64,000 nucleotides of DNA, taken from positions 124,001 through 188,000 of the forward strand of contig CACWXL010000001.1 of assembly GCA_902764825.1 (NCBI GenBank), read 5' to 3'. Below, piece by piece: positions 16,437 through 26,358 of the stretch. Within the stretch, counting starts at the first letter, position 1, and each line of letters begins with the position of its first letter. A program made the translations under genes and the position numbers. This stretch comes from Oscillospiraceae bacterium (lineage in GTDB: Bacteria > Bacillota > Clostridia > Saccharofermentanales > Saccharofermentanaceae). The notes beneath the pieces were generated by a model. That model made no database searches. It was not told the origin of the DNA and saw nothing but the letters and a program-made list of their open reading frames with translations.

Positions 16437-19091
16437 TTATTTGCTCAAAACCTCTATTCTATCCGAAAGATTAGCATACATTTCTTCATACTTCGCAAGC
16501 TTGGCTCTTTCCTGTTCAACAACTGCTGCAGGAGCCTTGCTTACAAACGATTCATTTGAGAGCTTTCCGTTAAGACGCTTGATCTCACAGTCGAGACGGG
16601 TCTTTTCCTTATCAAGTCTTTCGAGCTCTTTTGCAATATCAATAAGGTCTTCCAAAGGTATGTAGATCTCACCGCCGCCGAATACTGCCTGTACGGCTGT
16701 CGACGGGATTCCGTCCTTTGTGGTTCTTGTCTCAAGGCTGCTTACGGAAGCAAGTCTTTCAAGGAATCCCTCGCCCTGAGTGAACATATCAGCGATCTTA
16801 TCAGATGATGTAACTACGATGATGTGAGCCTTTCTGGAAGGAGCAACATCCATGTTCTTACGGACTGCACGGATACCGCGGATAGCGTCGATCATGGTGT
16901 TCATCATCTCAGCGTCTTCACTGCTTGAGAGAACCTTATCTGCCTCAGGCCAGTCAGCGATCATAATGGATTCTGCCTTGTCAGCAACTACAAGGTTGGA
17001 ATAAACCTCTTCTGTGATGAACGGCATGAACGGATGCAAGAGCTTCATAGCTTCGCTCAGAACATAGTTCAAGAGATAGATAGCGTTATTTCTTGTCTTG
17101 CATTCCTTATCGTAGAGTCTGCTCTTTGTGATCTCGATATACCAGTCACAGAAATTATCCCAGAGGAAGTCAACGATCTTGCTCAAAGCAACGCCGAACT
17201 CATAATTATCAAGGTTTACTGTTGCTTCAGCGATAAGGTCATGGAGCTCTGTTAAGATCCACTTGTCTTCTGTCGTGAAGATGGACTCATCAACCATATC
17301 AGGAGTGAAATCGTCATCCGTATTCATGACAACGAATCTCATGGCGTTCCAGATCTTATTGGAAAGATTACGTCCCATGAGGATCTTATCTTCCTGGAAT
17401 CTCTGGTCATTACCCGGAGCGTTGCCCGTAACAAGAGCAAATCTCAATGCATCGCAGCCGTTCTGCTCGATGACTTCGAGAGGATCGATACCGTTGCCCA
17501 AAGACTTGCTCATCTTACGTCCCTGAGAGTCTCTTACAAGACCGTGAATGAGAACGTCTCTGAACGGAACATCATCCATATGTGCAAGACCTGCAACGAT
17601 CATTCTGGAAACCCAGAATGTGATGATGTCGTAACCTGTTACGAGTGTATCCGTAGGATAGAACTTTGCAAGATCCTCAGTCTTCTCAGGCCATCCCAAT
17701 GTGGAGAAAGGCCAGAGTGCTGATGAGAACCATGTATCGAGTGTATCAGGATCCTGACGCATCTCCTTGCCGCACTTAGGGCATGTGCAGGAAGATTCCT
17801 TTGTAACGACTAACTCACCGCAGTCATCACAGTAGAATGCAGGGATCCTGTGACCCCACCAAAGCTGACGGGAGATACACCAGTCTCTGATGTCTTCCAT
17901 CCAGTTGAAGTAGTTCTTGGAGAATCTCTCAGGTACGAATCTGATGGAACCGTTCCTTACTGCTTCGATGGCAGGCTTTGCGAGTTCTTCCATCTTAACG
18001 AACCACTGAAGAGATACACGGGGCTCGATGGTTGTGCCGCATCTGTAGCATGTACCGACATTATGAGAATAATCTTCGATCTCTGTGAGGAATCCGCCCT
18101 CTTCAAGATCCTTTACGATAGCTTCTCTTGCTTCATATCTGTCCATGCCTGCATACTTCGGATAATCCTCTGTGATCTTGGCATCCTCAGTAAGGACCGT
18201 GATAACCTCAAGACCATGACGCTGACCTACTTCAAAGTCGTTAGGGTCATGAGCAGGAGTGATCTTAACGGCACCGGTACCGAATTCGATATCAACATAA
18301 TCATCTGCGATAACAGGAATCTTACGGCCAACAAGAGGCAGAATGAGCATCTTTCCGATAACGTCCTTATAACGCTCGTCCTTAGGGTTAACTGCAACTG
18401 CAGTATCGCCTAAGAGTGTCTCAGGTCTTGTTGTTGCAAGGTCAATATATCCTGTACCGTCCTCAAAAGGATATCTTAAATGCCAGAAATGGCCTGCCTG
18501 GTCTGCATAATCGACCTCAGCATTGGAGATGGAAGTAAGGCAGTGAGGGCACCAGTTGATGATCCTCTCGCCTCTGTAGATAAGACCCTGATTATAATAC
18601 TTAACGAATACTTCCTTAACTGCATCCGAGCACCCTTCATCCATTGTGAAGCGCTCTTTTGACCAGTCGCATGAAGAACCGATCTTCTTTAACTGTTCAA
18701 CGATCCTTCCGCCATACTGCTCTTTCCATGCCCATGCTCTCTCAAGGAACTTATCACGTCCTAAGTCGTCCTTTGTGATGCCTTCCTTACGCATAGCCTC
18801 AACGATCTTAGCCTCTGTAGCGATAGAAGCGTGATCTGTACCGGGAAGCCAGAGTGTCTCATAGCCTGCCATTCTCTTATATCTTGTGAGGGTATCCTGC
18901 AAAGTGTTATCCAATGCGTGACCCATGTGGAGCTGGCCTGTGATATTCGGCGGAGGCATCACGATAGAGAACTTCTTCCCTGTCTTGCCTGCCTTCGGCT
19001 GGAAATAGTTGCTTGTCATCCACTTTGTATAAAGCCTTGTCTCGGCCTCATTCGGATCAAACGCTTTGCTGATTGAATCAATTCTTGCCAT
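16437..19091 (-). CDS. valS: Valyl-tRNA synthetase
   Basis: ValS charges tRNA-Val and edits threonine. The 884-residue protein has PNITGQLHMGHAL (HIGH motif, about 48-60) and GRKMSKSLGNGIDPLEV (KMSKS motif). The editing domain is present (WHLRYPFEDG, ATTRPETLLGD). Zinc-type Cys pairs appear at CYRCG and CTCPKCG. A C-terminal coiled arm (about 815-884) is rich in Lys and Glu, as in the family. It lies 21 bases after the ROK kinase stop, which leaves no space for a T-box leader. Confidence 0.97.
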   Translation of the reverse strand: MARIDSISKAFDPNEAETRLYTKWMTSNYFQPKAGKTGKKFSIVMPPPNITGQLHMGHALDNTLQDTLTRYKRMAGYETLWLPGTDHASIATEAKIVEAMRKEGITKDDLGRDKFLERAWAWKEQYGGRIVEQLKKIGSSCDWSKERFTMDEGCSDAVKEVFVKYYNQGLIYRGERIINWCPHCLTSISNAEVDYADQAGHFWHLRYPFEDGTGYIDLATTRPETLLGDTAVAVNPKDERYKDVIGKMLILPLVGRKIPVIADDYVDIEFGTGAVKITPAHDPNDFEVGQRHGLEVITVLTEDAKITEDYPKYAGMDRYEAREAIVKDLEEGGFLTEIEDYSHNVGTCYRCGTTIEPRVSLQWFVKMEELAKPAIEAVRNGSIRFVPERFSKNYFNWMEDIRDWCISRQLWWGHRIPAFYCDDCGELVVTKESSCTCPKCGKEMRQDPDTLDTWFSSALWPFSTLGWPEKTEDLAKFYPTDTLVTGYDIITFWVSRMIVAGLAHMDDVPFRDVLIHGLVRDSQGRKMSKSLGNGIDPLEVIEQNGCDALRFALVTGNAPGNDQRFQEDKILMGRNLSNKIWNAMRFVVMNTDDDFTPDMVDESIFTTEDKWILTELHDLIAEATVNLDNYEFGVALSKIVDFLWDNFCDWYIEITKSRLYDKECKTRNNAIYLLNYVLSEAMKLLHPFMPFITEEVYSNLVVADKAESIMIADWPEADKVLSSSEDAEMMNTMIDAIRGIRAVRKNMDVAPSRKAHIIVVTSSDKIADMFTQGEGFLERLASVSSLETRTTKDGIPSTAVQAVFGGGEIYIPLEDLIDIAKELERLDKEKTRLDCEIKRLNGKLSNESFVSKAPAAVVEQERAKLAKYEEMYANLSDRIEVLSK

Positions 19092-19112
19092 AACTTCTTC
19101 TAAAACCCTCTC

Positions 19113-20069
19113 TTACTTCTTTATCATTGAGAGCGCACCGTAGAGAATAGAATCATCTCCCAATGCAGCTTTCTTAAAATCTACTGTAGTTCTGATAGAC
19201 GGCATGCAGTATCTGTCTACTTCTGCCAGGATCTTCTCGATGAAGATATCTCCGACTGCCTCAATAACACCGCCGCCGTATACCACGACATCAGGGCTGA
19301 ATGTATTTACGAGGTTGCCTGATGCAATTGCCAAATAGTGGCAGGCACGGTTAACAGCTTCTCTTGCGACTGTATCGCCCTCTGCAAGAGCATTCTTAAG
19401 AGCCTTGGACTTAAATACGCCGTCAGCAACTGCTTCAGCCATGGAAGACTTTCTTCCTCTGGATACCTGCTGTCTGATATATGAGGACATACCCTGCTTG
19501 CTGGAGAAAGCCTCAAGGCATCCTCTCTGACCGCAGTTGCACAAAGGTCCCTCAGGATCGAGTATCATGTGGCCGTATTCAGCTGCCTTGAACTCATTAC
19601 CTGTGAAGAGCTCACCGTTAAGGATAAGGCCGCCGCCCATGCCTGTGCCTACGAAAAGACCTACGACATTCTTGTAGCCCTTGGCAGCACCGTATTTATA
19701 TTCACCCAGGACACCGACATTTACGTCATTGCCGATGTAGAAAGGACAACCGAATTCCTTCTCGATGGGTTTTCTGATGTTGTAATTCCTCCAGGGAAGA
19801 TTGGGTGAGAAAAGGACAACACCTGTCTCCTGGTTGATAACGCCGGGAGCACCTGCAGCAATTGCATGGATGTCACTCTTCTTGATCCCTGAAGTATTGA
19901 TAAGTTCTCTTACGACGTTGATGATAACTTCTTCAACGTTCTCGGAGGAATCACCGCCGGCCTTGGTCTTCTTCTTAAGTCTGTACACGATCTCTTTCTT
20001 GGAGTTGAACACAACGCCAAGCACCTTGGTACCACCGATATCAAGACAAAGATTATAAGATTCTGCCAT
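19113..20069 (-). CDS. ROK-family sugar kinase, probable glucokinase
   Basis: This 318-residue cytosolic ATP-dependent sugar kinase has the phosphate loop LDIGGTKVLGVV (about 9-20). The sugar-binding segment is IGNDVNVGVLGEY, followed by the adenosine region GLFVGTGMGGGLI. AAEYGHMILD and the zinc motif CNCGQRGCLEAF define the ROK family. Glucose is the usual substrate of this Clostridial group, but N-acetylmannosamine or other sugars cannot be ruled out. It lies between clpX and valS on the same strand. Confidence 0.87.
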   Translation of the reverse strand: MAESYNLCLDIGGTKVLGVVFNSKKEIVYRLKKKTKAGGDSSENVEEVIINVVRELINTSGIKKSDIHAIAAGAPGVINQETGVVLFSPNLPWRNYNIRKPIEKEFGCPFYIGNDVNVGVLGEYKYGAAKGYKNVVGLFVGTGMGGGLILNGELFTGNEFKAAEYGHMILDPEGPLCNCGQRGCLEAFSSKQGMSSYIRQQVSRGRKSSMAEAVADGVFKSKALKNALAEGDTVAREAVNRACHYLAIASGNLVNTFSPDVVVYGGGVIEAVGDIFIEKILAEVDRYCMPSIRTTVDFKKAALGDDSILYGALSMIKK

Positions 20070-20113
20070 AAGTATTATCCTCCTTGTAATTATTCTTAAA
20101 GATTATCGGGTCA

Positions 20114-21430
20114 TTAGCTGACGCCGAGTGCGGTTGCATCACCGAAGCCGTGTTCCTGTGTGCCGTTCTTGTAGATAAGGATCGGAGGCTTGCGGTCAGT
20201 GATCGTCTCCTTCTTTATGATGCACTGCTTAACATCCTTCTCGGAAGGAATGTTAAACATAACGTCTCTCATTGCCGCCTCGATGATGGATCTCAATCCT
20301 CTGGCACCGATATTCTGCTCGATAGCCATGTCAGCGATCGCCTCAACAGCGTCATCCTCGAATATGAGTTCAACATCGTCGAGCTTTAACATCTTCTGAT
20401 ACTGCTTGATGATCGCATTCTTGGGTTCTGTGAGGACCTTGATCAAAGCAGCCTTGTCGAGCTTATCAAGAGCTACAGTAACCGGAAGACGTCCGATGAA
20501 CTCAGGGATAAGACCAAACTTCATAAGGTCATCAGGCTTTACATCGTGGAAATAGAAACCGCTGTTACGGTCTTTCTTAGACTGGATATCAGCACCGAAG
20601 CCGTACTGCTTCTGCTCAACTCTCTGAGCGATGATCTCATCAAGTCCGTCAAAAGCGCCGCCGCAGATGAAGAGGATATTTGTCGTATCGATCTTGATGC
20701 ACTCTTCGTTCGGATGCTTTCTTCCGCCCTTCGGGGGAACATTAGCAACAGTACTCTCAAGGATCTTGAGCAAAGCCTGCTGTACGCCTTCACCGCTTAC
20801 GTCACGTGTGATCGAAACATTCTCGGACTTTTTAGCGATCTTATCGATCTCATCGATATAAATGATTCCCGTCTGGGCTCTCTCGATATCATAATCAGCT
20901 GCGATAATGAGCTTTAAGAGGATATTCTCAACGTCTTCACCGACGTAACCTGCCTGTGTAAGGCTTGTAGCATCAGCAACTGCGAAAGGCACATTAAGGA
21001 TCCTTGCAAGTGTCTGGGCAAGAAGTGTCTTACCTGAACCTGTAGGACCGAGCAAAAGGATATTGCTCTCAGCCATCTCCGTATCATCTGTGGGAAGATC
21101 GGCATATACGCACTTGTAATGGTTATATACTGCAACGGAAAGAGCGATCTTAGCTTCGTCCTGGCCGATAATGTAGTCGTCAAGCTTCTCCTTTATCTCA
21201 CGGGGTGTGACAAGCTTCTTAGGCTTGATGGAGCGCATCTTGCGCTTTTTATTGACCTTTTCCTCTTCTGCTACGATACCGTAAGCAGTTCTGATGCAAT
21301 CGATACAGATGTAGCAATTAACACCGGAAAAGAGTCTGGGTACTTCATATTCGGACTTTCCGCAGAAAGAACAACTCAAGACTTCTCTTGAATCACCGCC
21401 GCCATAGTTGCCGTTTTTAGAATTAGCCAT
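20114..21430 (-). CDS. clpX: ATP-dependent Clp protease ATP-binding subunit ClpX
   Basis: ClpX is the AAA+ unfoldase that feeds substrates to ClpP. The 438-residue protein starts with a C4 zinc-binding domain ([11 protein letters not shown] ... CYICIDCI, about 20-50). The Walker A is GPTGSGKT (about 128) and the Walker B is [10 protein letters not shown]. The pore loop GYVGEDVE, the ClpP-binding IGF-like loop region and the [11 protein letters not shown] sensor 2 are present. clpP is not adjacent here. A promoter is seen in the 127-base gap upstream, and AGGAG precedes the ATG. Confidence 0.96.
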   Translation of the reverse strand: MANSKNGNYGGGDSREVLSCSFCGKSEYEVPRLFSGVNCYICIDCIRTAYGIVAEEEKVNKKRKMRSIKPKKLVTPREIKEKLDDYIIGQDEAKIALSVAVYNHYKCVYADLPTDDTEMAESNILLLGPTGSGKTLLAQTLARILNVPFAVADATSLTQAGYVGEDVENILLKLIIAADYDIERAQTGIIYIDEIDKIAKKSENVSITRDVSGEGVQQALLKILESTVANVPPKGGRKHPNEECIKIDTTNILFICGGAFDGLDEIIAQRVEQKQYGFGADIQSKKDRNSGFYFHDVKPDDLMKFGLIPEFIGRLPVTVALDKLDKAALIKVLTEPKNAIIKQYQKMLKLDDVELIFEDDAVEAIADMAIEQNIGARGLRSIIEAAMRDVMFNIPSEKDVKQCIIKKETITDRKPPILIYKNGTQEHGFGDATALGVS

Positions 21431-21467
21431 TCAAAATCTCCTAAAAAATAATATTTTTAGTCATAGT

Positions 21468-21495
21468 ATTTTATCACTACCTGTCATTTTAACAA
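21468..21495 (-). promoter_or_regulatory. Candidate clpX promoter
   Basis: On the minus strand TTGTTA (21495-21490), a 16-base spacer and TAAAAT (21473-21468) precede clpX by about 38 bases. The 8-bp arms TTTATCAC and GTGATAAA (21524-21531 and 21470-21477) flank the site and might be an operator. Confidence 0.55.
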
Positions 21496-21557
21496 ATAAT
21501 ATATATATTAATATTTCAAAATGGTGATAAATTGGGCTCAAACAGGTCAAAAAGACA

Positions 21558-22004
21558 TTAAATGTCCGCAGAATCGAGAATGACGGTAAAAGGTCCGTCA
21601 TTAATGAGGCTCACCTGCATGTCAGCACCGAATACGCCCAAACCGAGAGACTTAACCTGAGGCCTGATAGAATCGGCAATATAATTGTAGAGTTCCTCAG
21701 CTCTCTGAGGACCCATGCTGTTCGTAAATGAAGGTCTGTTGCCGTGTTTACAATCAGCATAAAGAGTAAACTGGGATACAAGCAGCATCTCGCCGTCAAC
21801 ATCGGCAAGACTTAAGTTTGTCTTCCCGTCAGCATCCGAAAATATACGCATCTTAAGGAGCTTTGCGATCATCTTATCAGCGGTCTTCTCGTCGTCTTCT
21901 TTGCCGATTCCGGCAAGAACAAGCATTCCGGGGCCGATAGAAGATACTCTCTCCCCGTCAATATCAACTGATGCCTGCTTTACGACCTGAATGCAAAATC
22001 TCAT
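21558..22004 (-). CDS. dtd: D-aminoacyl-tRNA deacylase
   Basis: Dtd removes D-amino acids and glycine mischarged on tRNAs. The 148-residue length is standard. The signature segments are present: MRFCIQVVKQASV at the start, LLVSQFTLYADCKHGNRPSF in the middle (the SQxTL motif), and NDGPFTVILDS near the end, with the cross-subunit Gly-Pro. It begins 4 bases after the lipoprotein gene ends. In many Firmicutes dtd follows relA; here it follows rarA and the lipoprotein. Confidence 0.95.
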   Translation of the reverse strand: MRFCIQVVKQASVDIDGERVSSIGPGMLVLAGIGKEDDEKTADKMIAKLLKMRIFSDADGKTNLSLADVDGEMLLVSQFTLYADCKHGNRPSFTNSMGPQRAEELYNYIADSIRPQVKSLGLGVFGADMQVSLINDGPFTVILDSADI

Positions 22005-22008
22005 AAGA

Positions 22009-22545
22009 TCAGAACTCCTTTAAGCTCCACAGCTCGTACATATACCAGATTCCGTCCATCTCATAGACGATAAAATAGAAGTCTGCGACTTTCTTTTCCT
22101 TGCTGTTCATAAAGAGCACCTGGACCTTTTGGATCCTTATATTCCCGATATCACTGTATTCACAGGCAGCGACCCTGCATATCCTGGATCTTAATGATGC
22201 TACGTCGTATCCGTTATTTACGGTTGCATCCCTGTATTCCGTCGAAGCAGAACCTAAAAAGTCGCCGCCTAAGACTGTTGTGTTGGCAAACTGATCGAAA
22301 ACATCACCGCCGATGACCTTTTCCATATCCTCGATATAACCTTCGGGAAAGCATTTGCCGAACATTTCCCGGTTATTGAGGAACAACGCTTCAAGATAGC
22401 CTCTTGCAACATACTTGCTGTCAGTATTAAGCTGTTCCATCGTAACGAGATCTTCGCAGACAAAATCCTTGTAAGGATCAGAAGAACAGCCGAACACGGA
22501 CAGACCGAAGACCAAAGCCAAAACTACTGCTAAAACCTTACGCAT
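22009..22545 (-). CDS. Putative lipoprotein of unknown function
   Basis: This 178-residue protein has a signal peptide ending in lipobox SVFGC (about Cys20). The mature part resembles the small DUF-type lipoproteins of Clostridia. ARGYLEALFLNNREMFGKCFPEG begins an NTF2-like fold, and the end is DGIWYMYELWSLKEF. The ATG at 22545 has AAAGGGG 7 bases upstream, better than the ATG at 22551. It overlaps rarA by 8 bases, so it is translationally linked to it. No function can be assigned. Confidence 0.75.
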   Translation of the reverse strand: MRKVLAVVLALVFGLSVFGCSSDPYKDFVCEDLVTMEQLNTDSKYVARGYLEALFLNNREMFGKCFPEGYIEDMEKVIGGDVFDQFANTTVLGGDFLGSASTEYRDATVNNGYDVASLRSRICRVAACEYSDIGNIRIQKVQVLFMNSKEKKVADFYFIVYEMDGIWYMYELWSLKEF

Positions 22546-23854
22546 TCCCATTCCCCTTTTCTATTTCGATCATCTTCTTAACATAATCAAGATATTCATT
22601 GACCTTACGCTCGTAGCCGATATCCGTAGGTTTGTAGTATTGCTTGCCGAGAGTCTTATCGGTCATGTACTGCTGCTCTGTTATGTGGCCCGGGAAATCA
22701 TGAGGATACTTGTATCCGACACTGTATCCCAAGTCCTCCATGCCCTTTGCAGGTGCATTTCGAAGGTGCATCGGTACAACACCCGTATCGGTATTCTGAA
22801 CGTCTCTCAGAGCGTCTCCTATCGCAAGATAAGAGGCATTAGACTTAGGTGATGTGGCAACAGTTATGGCAGCTTCTGCAAGAGGTATCCTTGCTTCAGG
22901 CATGCCTACCGCCCTCGCGCATTCATAAGCTGCAACTGCAACAAGAAGTGCGTTGGGATTAGCCATTCCGACATCTTCAGATGCGCAGATCATGATCCTC
23001 CTGGCAAGGAATTCGATATCTTCGCCTGCCGCCAGAGCCCTTGCAAGATAGAGCACTGCAGCATTGGGGTCAGACCCCCTCATGGACTTGATCATGGCGC
23101 TTATATTGTCGTAGTGATATTCTCCGTCCTTATCGAAAAGAACGGTCTTCGTCTGTATGCACTCCTTCATGACCTCGTCAGTGATAACAACAGATCCGTC
23201 AGCCGAAGGAGGTGTCGTTATTACGGCAAGTTCAATGCTGTTCAAAGCCGTTCTGGCATCGCCGTTAGATGTCTCTGCAATCTTAAGGAGCGTGTCATCC
23301 GATATACGGACGTCCATGGAGCCGAAGCCCCTCTCCTTGTCATTTATGGCATTCTTAAGGATCTTAACGATGTCATCAGCTTCAAGAGGCTTTAACTGGC
23401 ATACGGTAGATCTTGATACCAGAGCCTTGTTCACCTCAAAGAAAGGATTCTCCGTAGTAGCTCCGATCAGTATGACCGTTCCGTCTTCTACAAACGGCAG
23501 AAGAGCATCCTGCTGGAGCTTATTGAACCTGTGTATCTCATCGATAAAAAGGACAGTCTTGCGGCCTTCGGAAAGAAGCGGATTCGAAGCGTCGGAAACG
23601 ATCTTCTTGATATCCGAGACGCCCGCCGTTACTGCATTCAGCTGTTCGAACCTCGAACTCGTGGTATTGGCGATAACACGCGCCAAAGCAGTCTTGCCGA
23701 CTCCCGGAGGACCAAACAAAATGATCGAAGACAGTCTGTCTGCCTCGATCATTCGTCTGAGCATTTTGCCCTTGCCTATGATATGCTCCTGACCCGCATA
23801 GTCATCCAACGTCTGCGGAGACATTCTGTATGCTAGCGGTTTATTATTATCCAT
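22538..23854 (-). CDS. rarA: Replication-associated recombination protein A (AAA+ ATPase)
   Basis: RarA/MgsA acts at stalled replication forks. The 438-residue protein starts PLAYRMSPQTLDDYAGQEH. It has the Walker A GPPGVGKTAL (about 49), the Walker B TVLFIDEIHRFNK, sensor 1 GATTENPFFEVN, and the tetramerisation and C-terminal domains with RSMRGSDPNAAVLYLARAL and YKYPHDFPGHI. Length and motif order match the family. Confidence 0.95.
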   Translation of the reverse strand: MDNNKPLAYRMSPQTLDDYAGQEHIIGKGKMLRRMIEADRLSSIILFGPPGVGKTALARVIANTTSSRFEQLNAVTAGVSDIKKIVSDASNPLLSEGRKTVLFIDEIHRFNKLQQDALLPFVEDGTVILIGATTENPFFEVNKALVSRSTVCQLKPLEADDIVKILKNAINDKERGFGSMDVRISDDTLLKIAETSNGDARTALNSIELAVITTPPSADGSVVITDEVMKECIQTKTVLFDKDGEYHYDNISAMIKSMRGSDPNAAVLYLARALAAGEDIEFLARRIMICASEDVGMANPNALLVAVAAYECARAVGMPEARIPLAEAAITVATSPKSNASYLAIGDALRDVQNTDTGVVPMHLRNAPAKGMEDLGYSVGYKYPHDFPGHITEQQYMTDKTLGKQYYKPTDIGYERKVNEYLDYVKKMIEIEKGNGNA

Positions 23855-23887
23855 AAGTCAGGTGCAACAAGCTGTTAAGCCTGGAAA

Positions 23888-25129
23888 TCAAACGAGATCC
23901 GGATATACGGGATACTTATCTGTGAGAGCCTTAACTCTCTTGATAGATTCTTCCTTCTTGTTATCGTAATCGAAGATGCAGTCAGCAATGATGTTTGCAA
24001 CTTCGATGAAGTCCTCTTCCTTGAATCCTCTTGTTGTAGCAGCAGGTGTACCGATACGTACGCCGGATGTTACTGTCGGCTTCTCAGGATCGAAAGGAAT
24101 AGTATTCTTGTTTGCTGTGATGTTTACATCATCAAGACGCTCCTGGAGCATTGCACCTGTAACGCCTGTGCCTCTCAAGTCGATGAGCATGAGGTGGTTA
24201 TCTGTACCGCCTGAAACGAGGTTTACGCCTCTTGCAAGGAGAGCTTCGCTCATAGCCTTAGCATTCTTAACGATCTGCTCTGCATAGCTTCTAAACTCAG
24301 GTGAAAGAGCTTCCTTGAAAGCAACTGCCTTAGCAGCGATGATGTGCATGAGAGGGCCGCCCTGCTGTCCGGGGAATACTGCAGAATTGATCTTCTTTGC
24401 ATATTCCTCCTTGCACATGATGATACCGCCACGGGGTCCTCTAAGTGTCTTATGAGTTGTTGTTGTAACGAAATCTGCATACGGAACCGGATTCGGGTGA
24501 AGTCCTGCAGCAACGAGGCCTGCGATGTGAGCCATATCTACGAAGAGGTATGCGCCGACTTCATCAGCGATCTCTCTGAACTTCTTGAAGTCGATGATCC
24601 TGGGGTAAGCGGAAGCACCTGCAACGATTACCTTAGGCTTGCACTCGAGAGCCTTGGCTCTGATCGCATCGTAATCGAGCATCTGTGTCTTCTCGTCTAC
24701 CTGGTAGAACTCAGAGTGATAAGTTCTTCCGGAAACGTTGATCTTCATACCGTGTGTTAAGTGACCACCGTGTGAAAGGTCCAAGCCGAGGATAGTGTCA
24801 CCGGGCTCAAGGATAGCAAAGTAAACTGCTGTGTTTGCCTGTGCACCGGAGTGGGGCTGTACGTTAACGTGCTCAGCGCCGAAGAGCTGCTTTGCTCTGT
24901 CGATAGCGAGCTGCTCTACGATATCCACATACTCACATCCGCCGTAATAACGCTTTCCCGGGTAACCCTCTGCATACTTATTCGTGAGAGGTGAACCTGC
25001 AGCTTCAAGAACTGCCTCGGAAACCATGTTCTCAGATGCGATAAGCTCGATCTTGTTCCTCTGACGTCCGATCTCCTGCATTATTGCGGAATAGACTTCA
25101 GAATCCTCAGCCTTAATGTGGTCGTACAT
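23888..25129 (-). CDS. glyA: Serine hydroxymethyltransferase
   Basis: GlyA converts serine and tetrahydrofolate to glycine and methylene-tetrahydrofolate; it uses PLP and is cytosolic. The 413-residue protein contains [32 protein letters not shown], and the PLP lysine motif [15 protein letters not shown] (about residue 226). All are canonical. SD GAGGAGG precedes the ATG, and TATAAT lies at 25172-25177. No glycine riboswitch is seen in the 170 bases upstream. Confidence 0.97.
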   Translation of the reverse strand: MYDHIKAEDSEVYSAIMQEIGRQRNKIELIASENMVSEAVLEAAGSPLTNKYAEGYPGKRYYGGCEYVDIVEQLAIDRAKQLFGAEHVNVQPHSGAQANTAVYFAILEPGDTILGLDLSHGGHLTHGMKINVSGRTYHSEFYQVDEKTQMLDYDAIRAKALECKPKVIVAGASAYPRIIDFKKFREIADEVGAYLFVDMAHIAGLVAAGLHPNPVPYADFVTTTTHKTLRGPRGGIIMCKEEYAKKINSAVFPGQQGGPLMHIIAAKAVAFKEALSPEFRSYAEQIVKNAKAMSEALLARGVNLVSGGTDNHLMLIDLRGTGVTGAMLQERLDDVNITANKNTIPFDPEKPTVTSGVRIGTPAATTRGFKEEDFIEVANIIADCIFDYDNKKEESIKRVKALTDKYPVYPDLV

Positions 25130-25171
25130 ATATAATCCTCCTCAAGGGTAATAATCAACGCGTAATATTTT

Positions 25172-25177
25172 ATTATA
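25172..25177 (-). promoter_or_regulatory. Probable -10 element of glyA
   Basis: TATAAT on the minus strand lies about 43 bases before the glyA ATG. A clear -35 at 17 bases is not visible. The 174 bases between glyA and the HypE-like gene hold no other recognisable element. Confidence 0.45.
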
Positions 25178-25303
25178 AGGGTCTGTTTCAATCAAGCCGA
25201 AAAAGGATATAAAGAAGTATATTTCGTGCATAGATTTTGACTATATTGAGCAGCGTTTTTAGGTAAAAATCACTTCGTGCCGGCAAGACGCCTTAAAAGC
25301 ATC

Positions 25304-26332
25304 TCAGATCTTGTAGATCTCGTCAGCCGAAGGAGCAGGCATGGGTCTGGTAACACCGTCAAGCCCAATAGTCTTTGCACCTTCGGAAACATCCGTGAAT
25401 TCACCGATGACAGTAGCCTTGATGCCTTCTTTTGCCAATGCACCGATAACCTTGTCAGGCTCCGAGGAAGCGATCATGAGTGCACCCGAGGATATGAGCC
25501 TGAAAGGATCAAGCCCTAAAGCGTCACAGATTGCCTTCGAGCAGTCAGTAAAAGGAACAAGGCGCTGATCGAGTGTAACGCCGGTCTTTGAGAAGTCAGC
25601 CATTTCGAAGGCTGCGCCTTCAACACCGCCCTCCGTAACATCATGCATGAGATTTACGCAGGATCTCGGAAAACCGTTAAATGTCGTTGAGCTGTCAGAA
25701 GAAGCAAGGGGACCCAGAATGGTTCCTTCCTTGACTACGGAAATGAGCTCGCCGTATGTCCTTGCCTCATCAATGTATTCGGAAGGGATCTTCCCTTCAA
25801 GCTTGTCGCTGTGCTCATTAGCCGCAATAAAGCTGCCTTCAATAGCCGCAGTCTTGGTAATGATGAGCTTGTCACCGGGCTTAGCGTGGCCCAGAGGAAC
25901 GGGCGTGCCCTTTTCGACGACACCGAATGCCGTGGAAATAACGACAAAGCGGTTAACACAGTCCGACACCTCAGTGTGACCGCCTACGATATCGACACCG
26001 AGCTTGCCTGCTTCCCTGCTTGCCTGGTCAACAATGGAAACAATATCCTCCTCCGTTGCCGAAGGCGGTGCGATTATTACGATAAGGATGCCCGTCGGCT
26101 GTACGCCGCAGGCCGCTATGTCATTACAGGAAACATGGATGGCAAGGGTTCCGGACTCGCTTCCTCCGGCAGTGATAGGGTCAGAGGATGTAACCAGCAG
26201 GTTCTCCCCAGTCTTAAGCCATGCGCAGTCAGCACCGATACCGGCGCCTGAGAGCGTCTTGCTGGACAGCTTCGGAAGTCTGGAAATAACCAGTGATTCA
26301 AGCTGTTCGTCTGTAAGCTTTCCTATTCTCAA
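25304..26332 (-). CDS. AIR synthase-related (HypE/ThiL/SelD superfamily) protein
   Basis: This 342-residue ATP-binding protein is of the PurM/HypE/SelD superfamily. The N-terminal half has GIGADCAWLKTG, SSDPITAG and AIHVSCNDIAACGVQPTG. The glycine-rich segment VGGHTEVSD and the C-terminal MHDVTEGGVEGAAFEMA are typical of the fold. It is not a standard HypE: it ends in DEIYKI with no C-terminal Cys to be carbamoylated. It also lacks the N-terminal Cys or Sec loop of SelD. The TTG start at 26332 has GGAG 6-7 bases upstream. thiI follows upstream after 26 bases. The reaction is unknown. Confidence 0.82.
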   Translation of the reverse strand: MRIGKLTDEQLESLVISRLPKLSSKTLSGAGIGADCAWLKTGENLLVTSSDPITAGGSESGTLAIHVSCNDIAACGVQPTGILIVIIAPPSATEEDIVSIVDQASREAGKLGVDIVGGHTEVSDCVNRFVVISTAFGVVEKGTPVPLGHAKPGDKLIITKTAAIEGSFIAANEHSDKLEGKIPSEYIDEARTYGELISVVKEGTILGPLASSDSSTTFNGFPRSCVNLMHDVTEGGVEGAAFEMADFSKTGVTLDQRLVPFTDCSKAICDALGLDPFRLISSGALMIASSEPDKVIGALAKEGIKATVIGEFTDVSEGAKTIGLDGVTRPMPAPSADEIYKI

Positions 26333-26358
26333 TGTCTGCTCCTGTTCCCCTTAAAGGA

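Noticed and set aside
17850..18413. 187-codon plus-strand frame inside valS
   Set aside because: Antisense to a firm valS; no ribosome site or recognisable domain.
21470..21531. Operator around the clpX promoter (TTTATCAC/GTGATAAA arms)
   Set aside because: Arms are 46 bases apart in AT-rich DNA; chance is likely without conservation data.
23157..23792. 211-codon plus-strand frame inside rarA
   Set aside because: Antisense to conserved AAA+ motifs.
25130..25303. Glycine or other riboswitch upstream of glyA
   Set aside because: No conserved core or multi-stem structure seen; only a -10 box.
25304..26332. Selenophosphate synthetase (SelD) or canonical HypE
   Set aside because: No N-terminal Cys/Sec loop and no C-terminal Cys; only the superfamily fold is supported.
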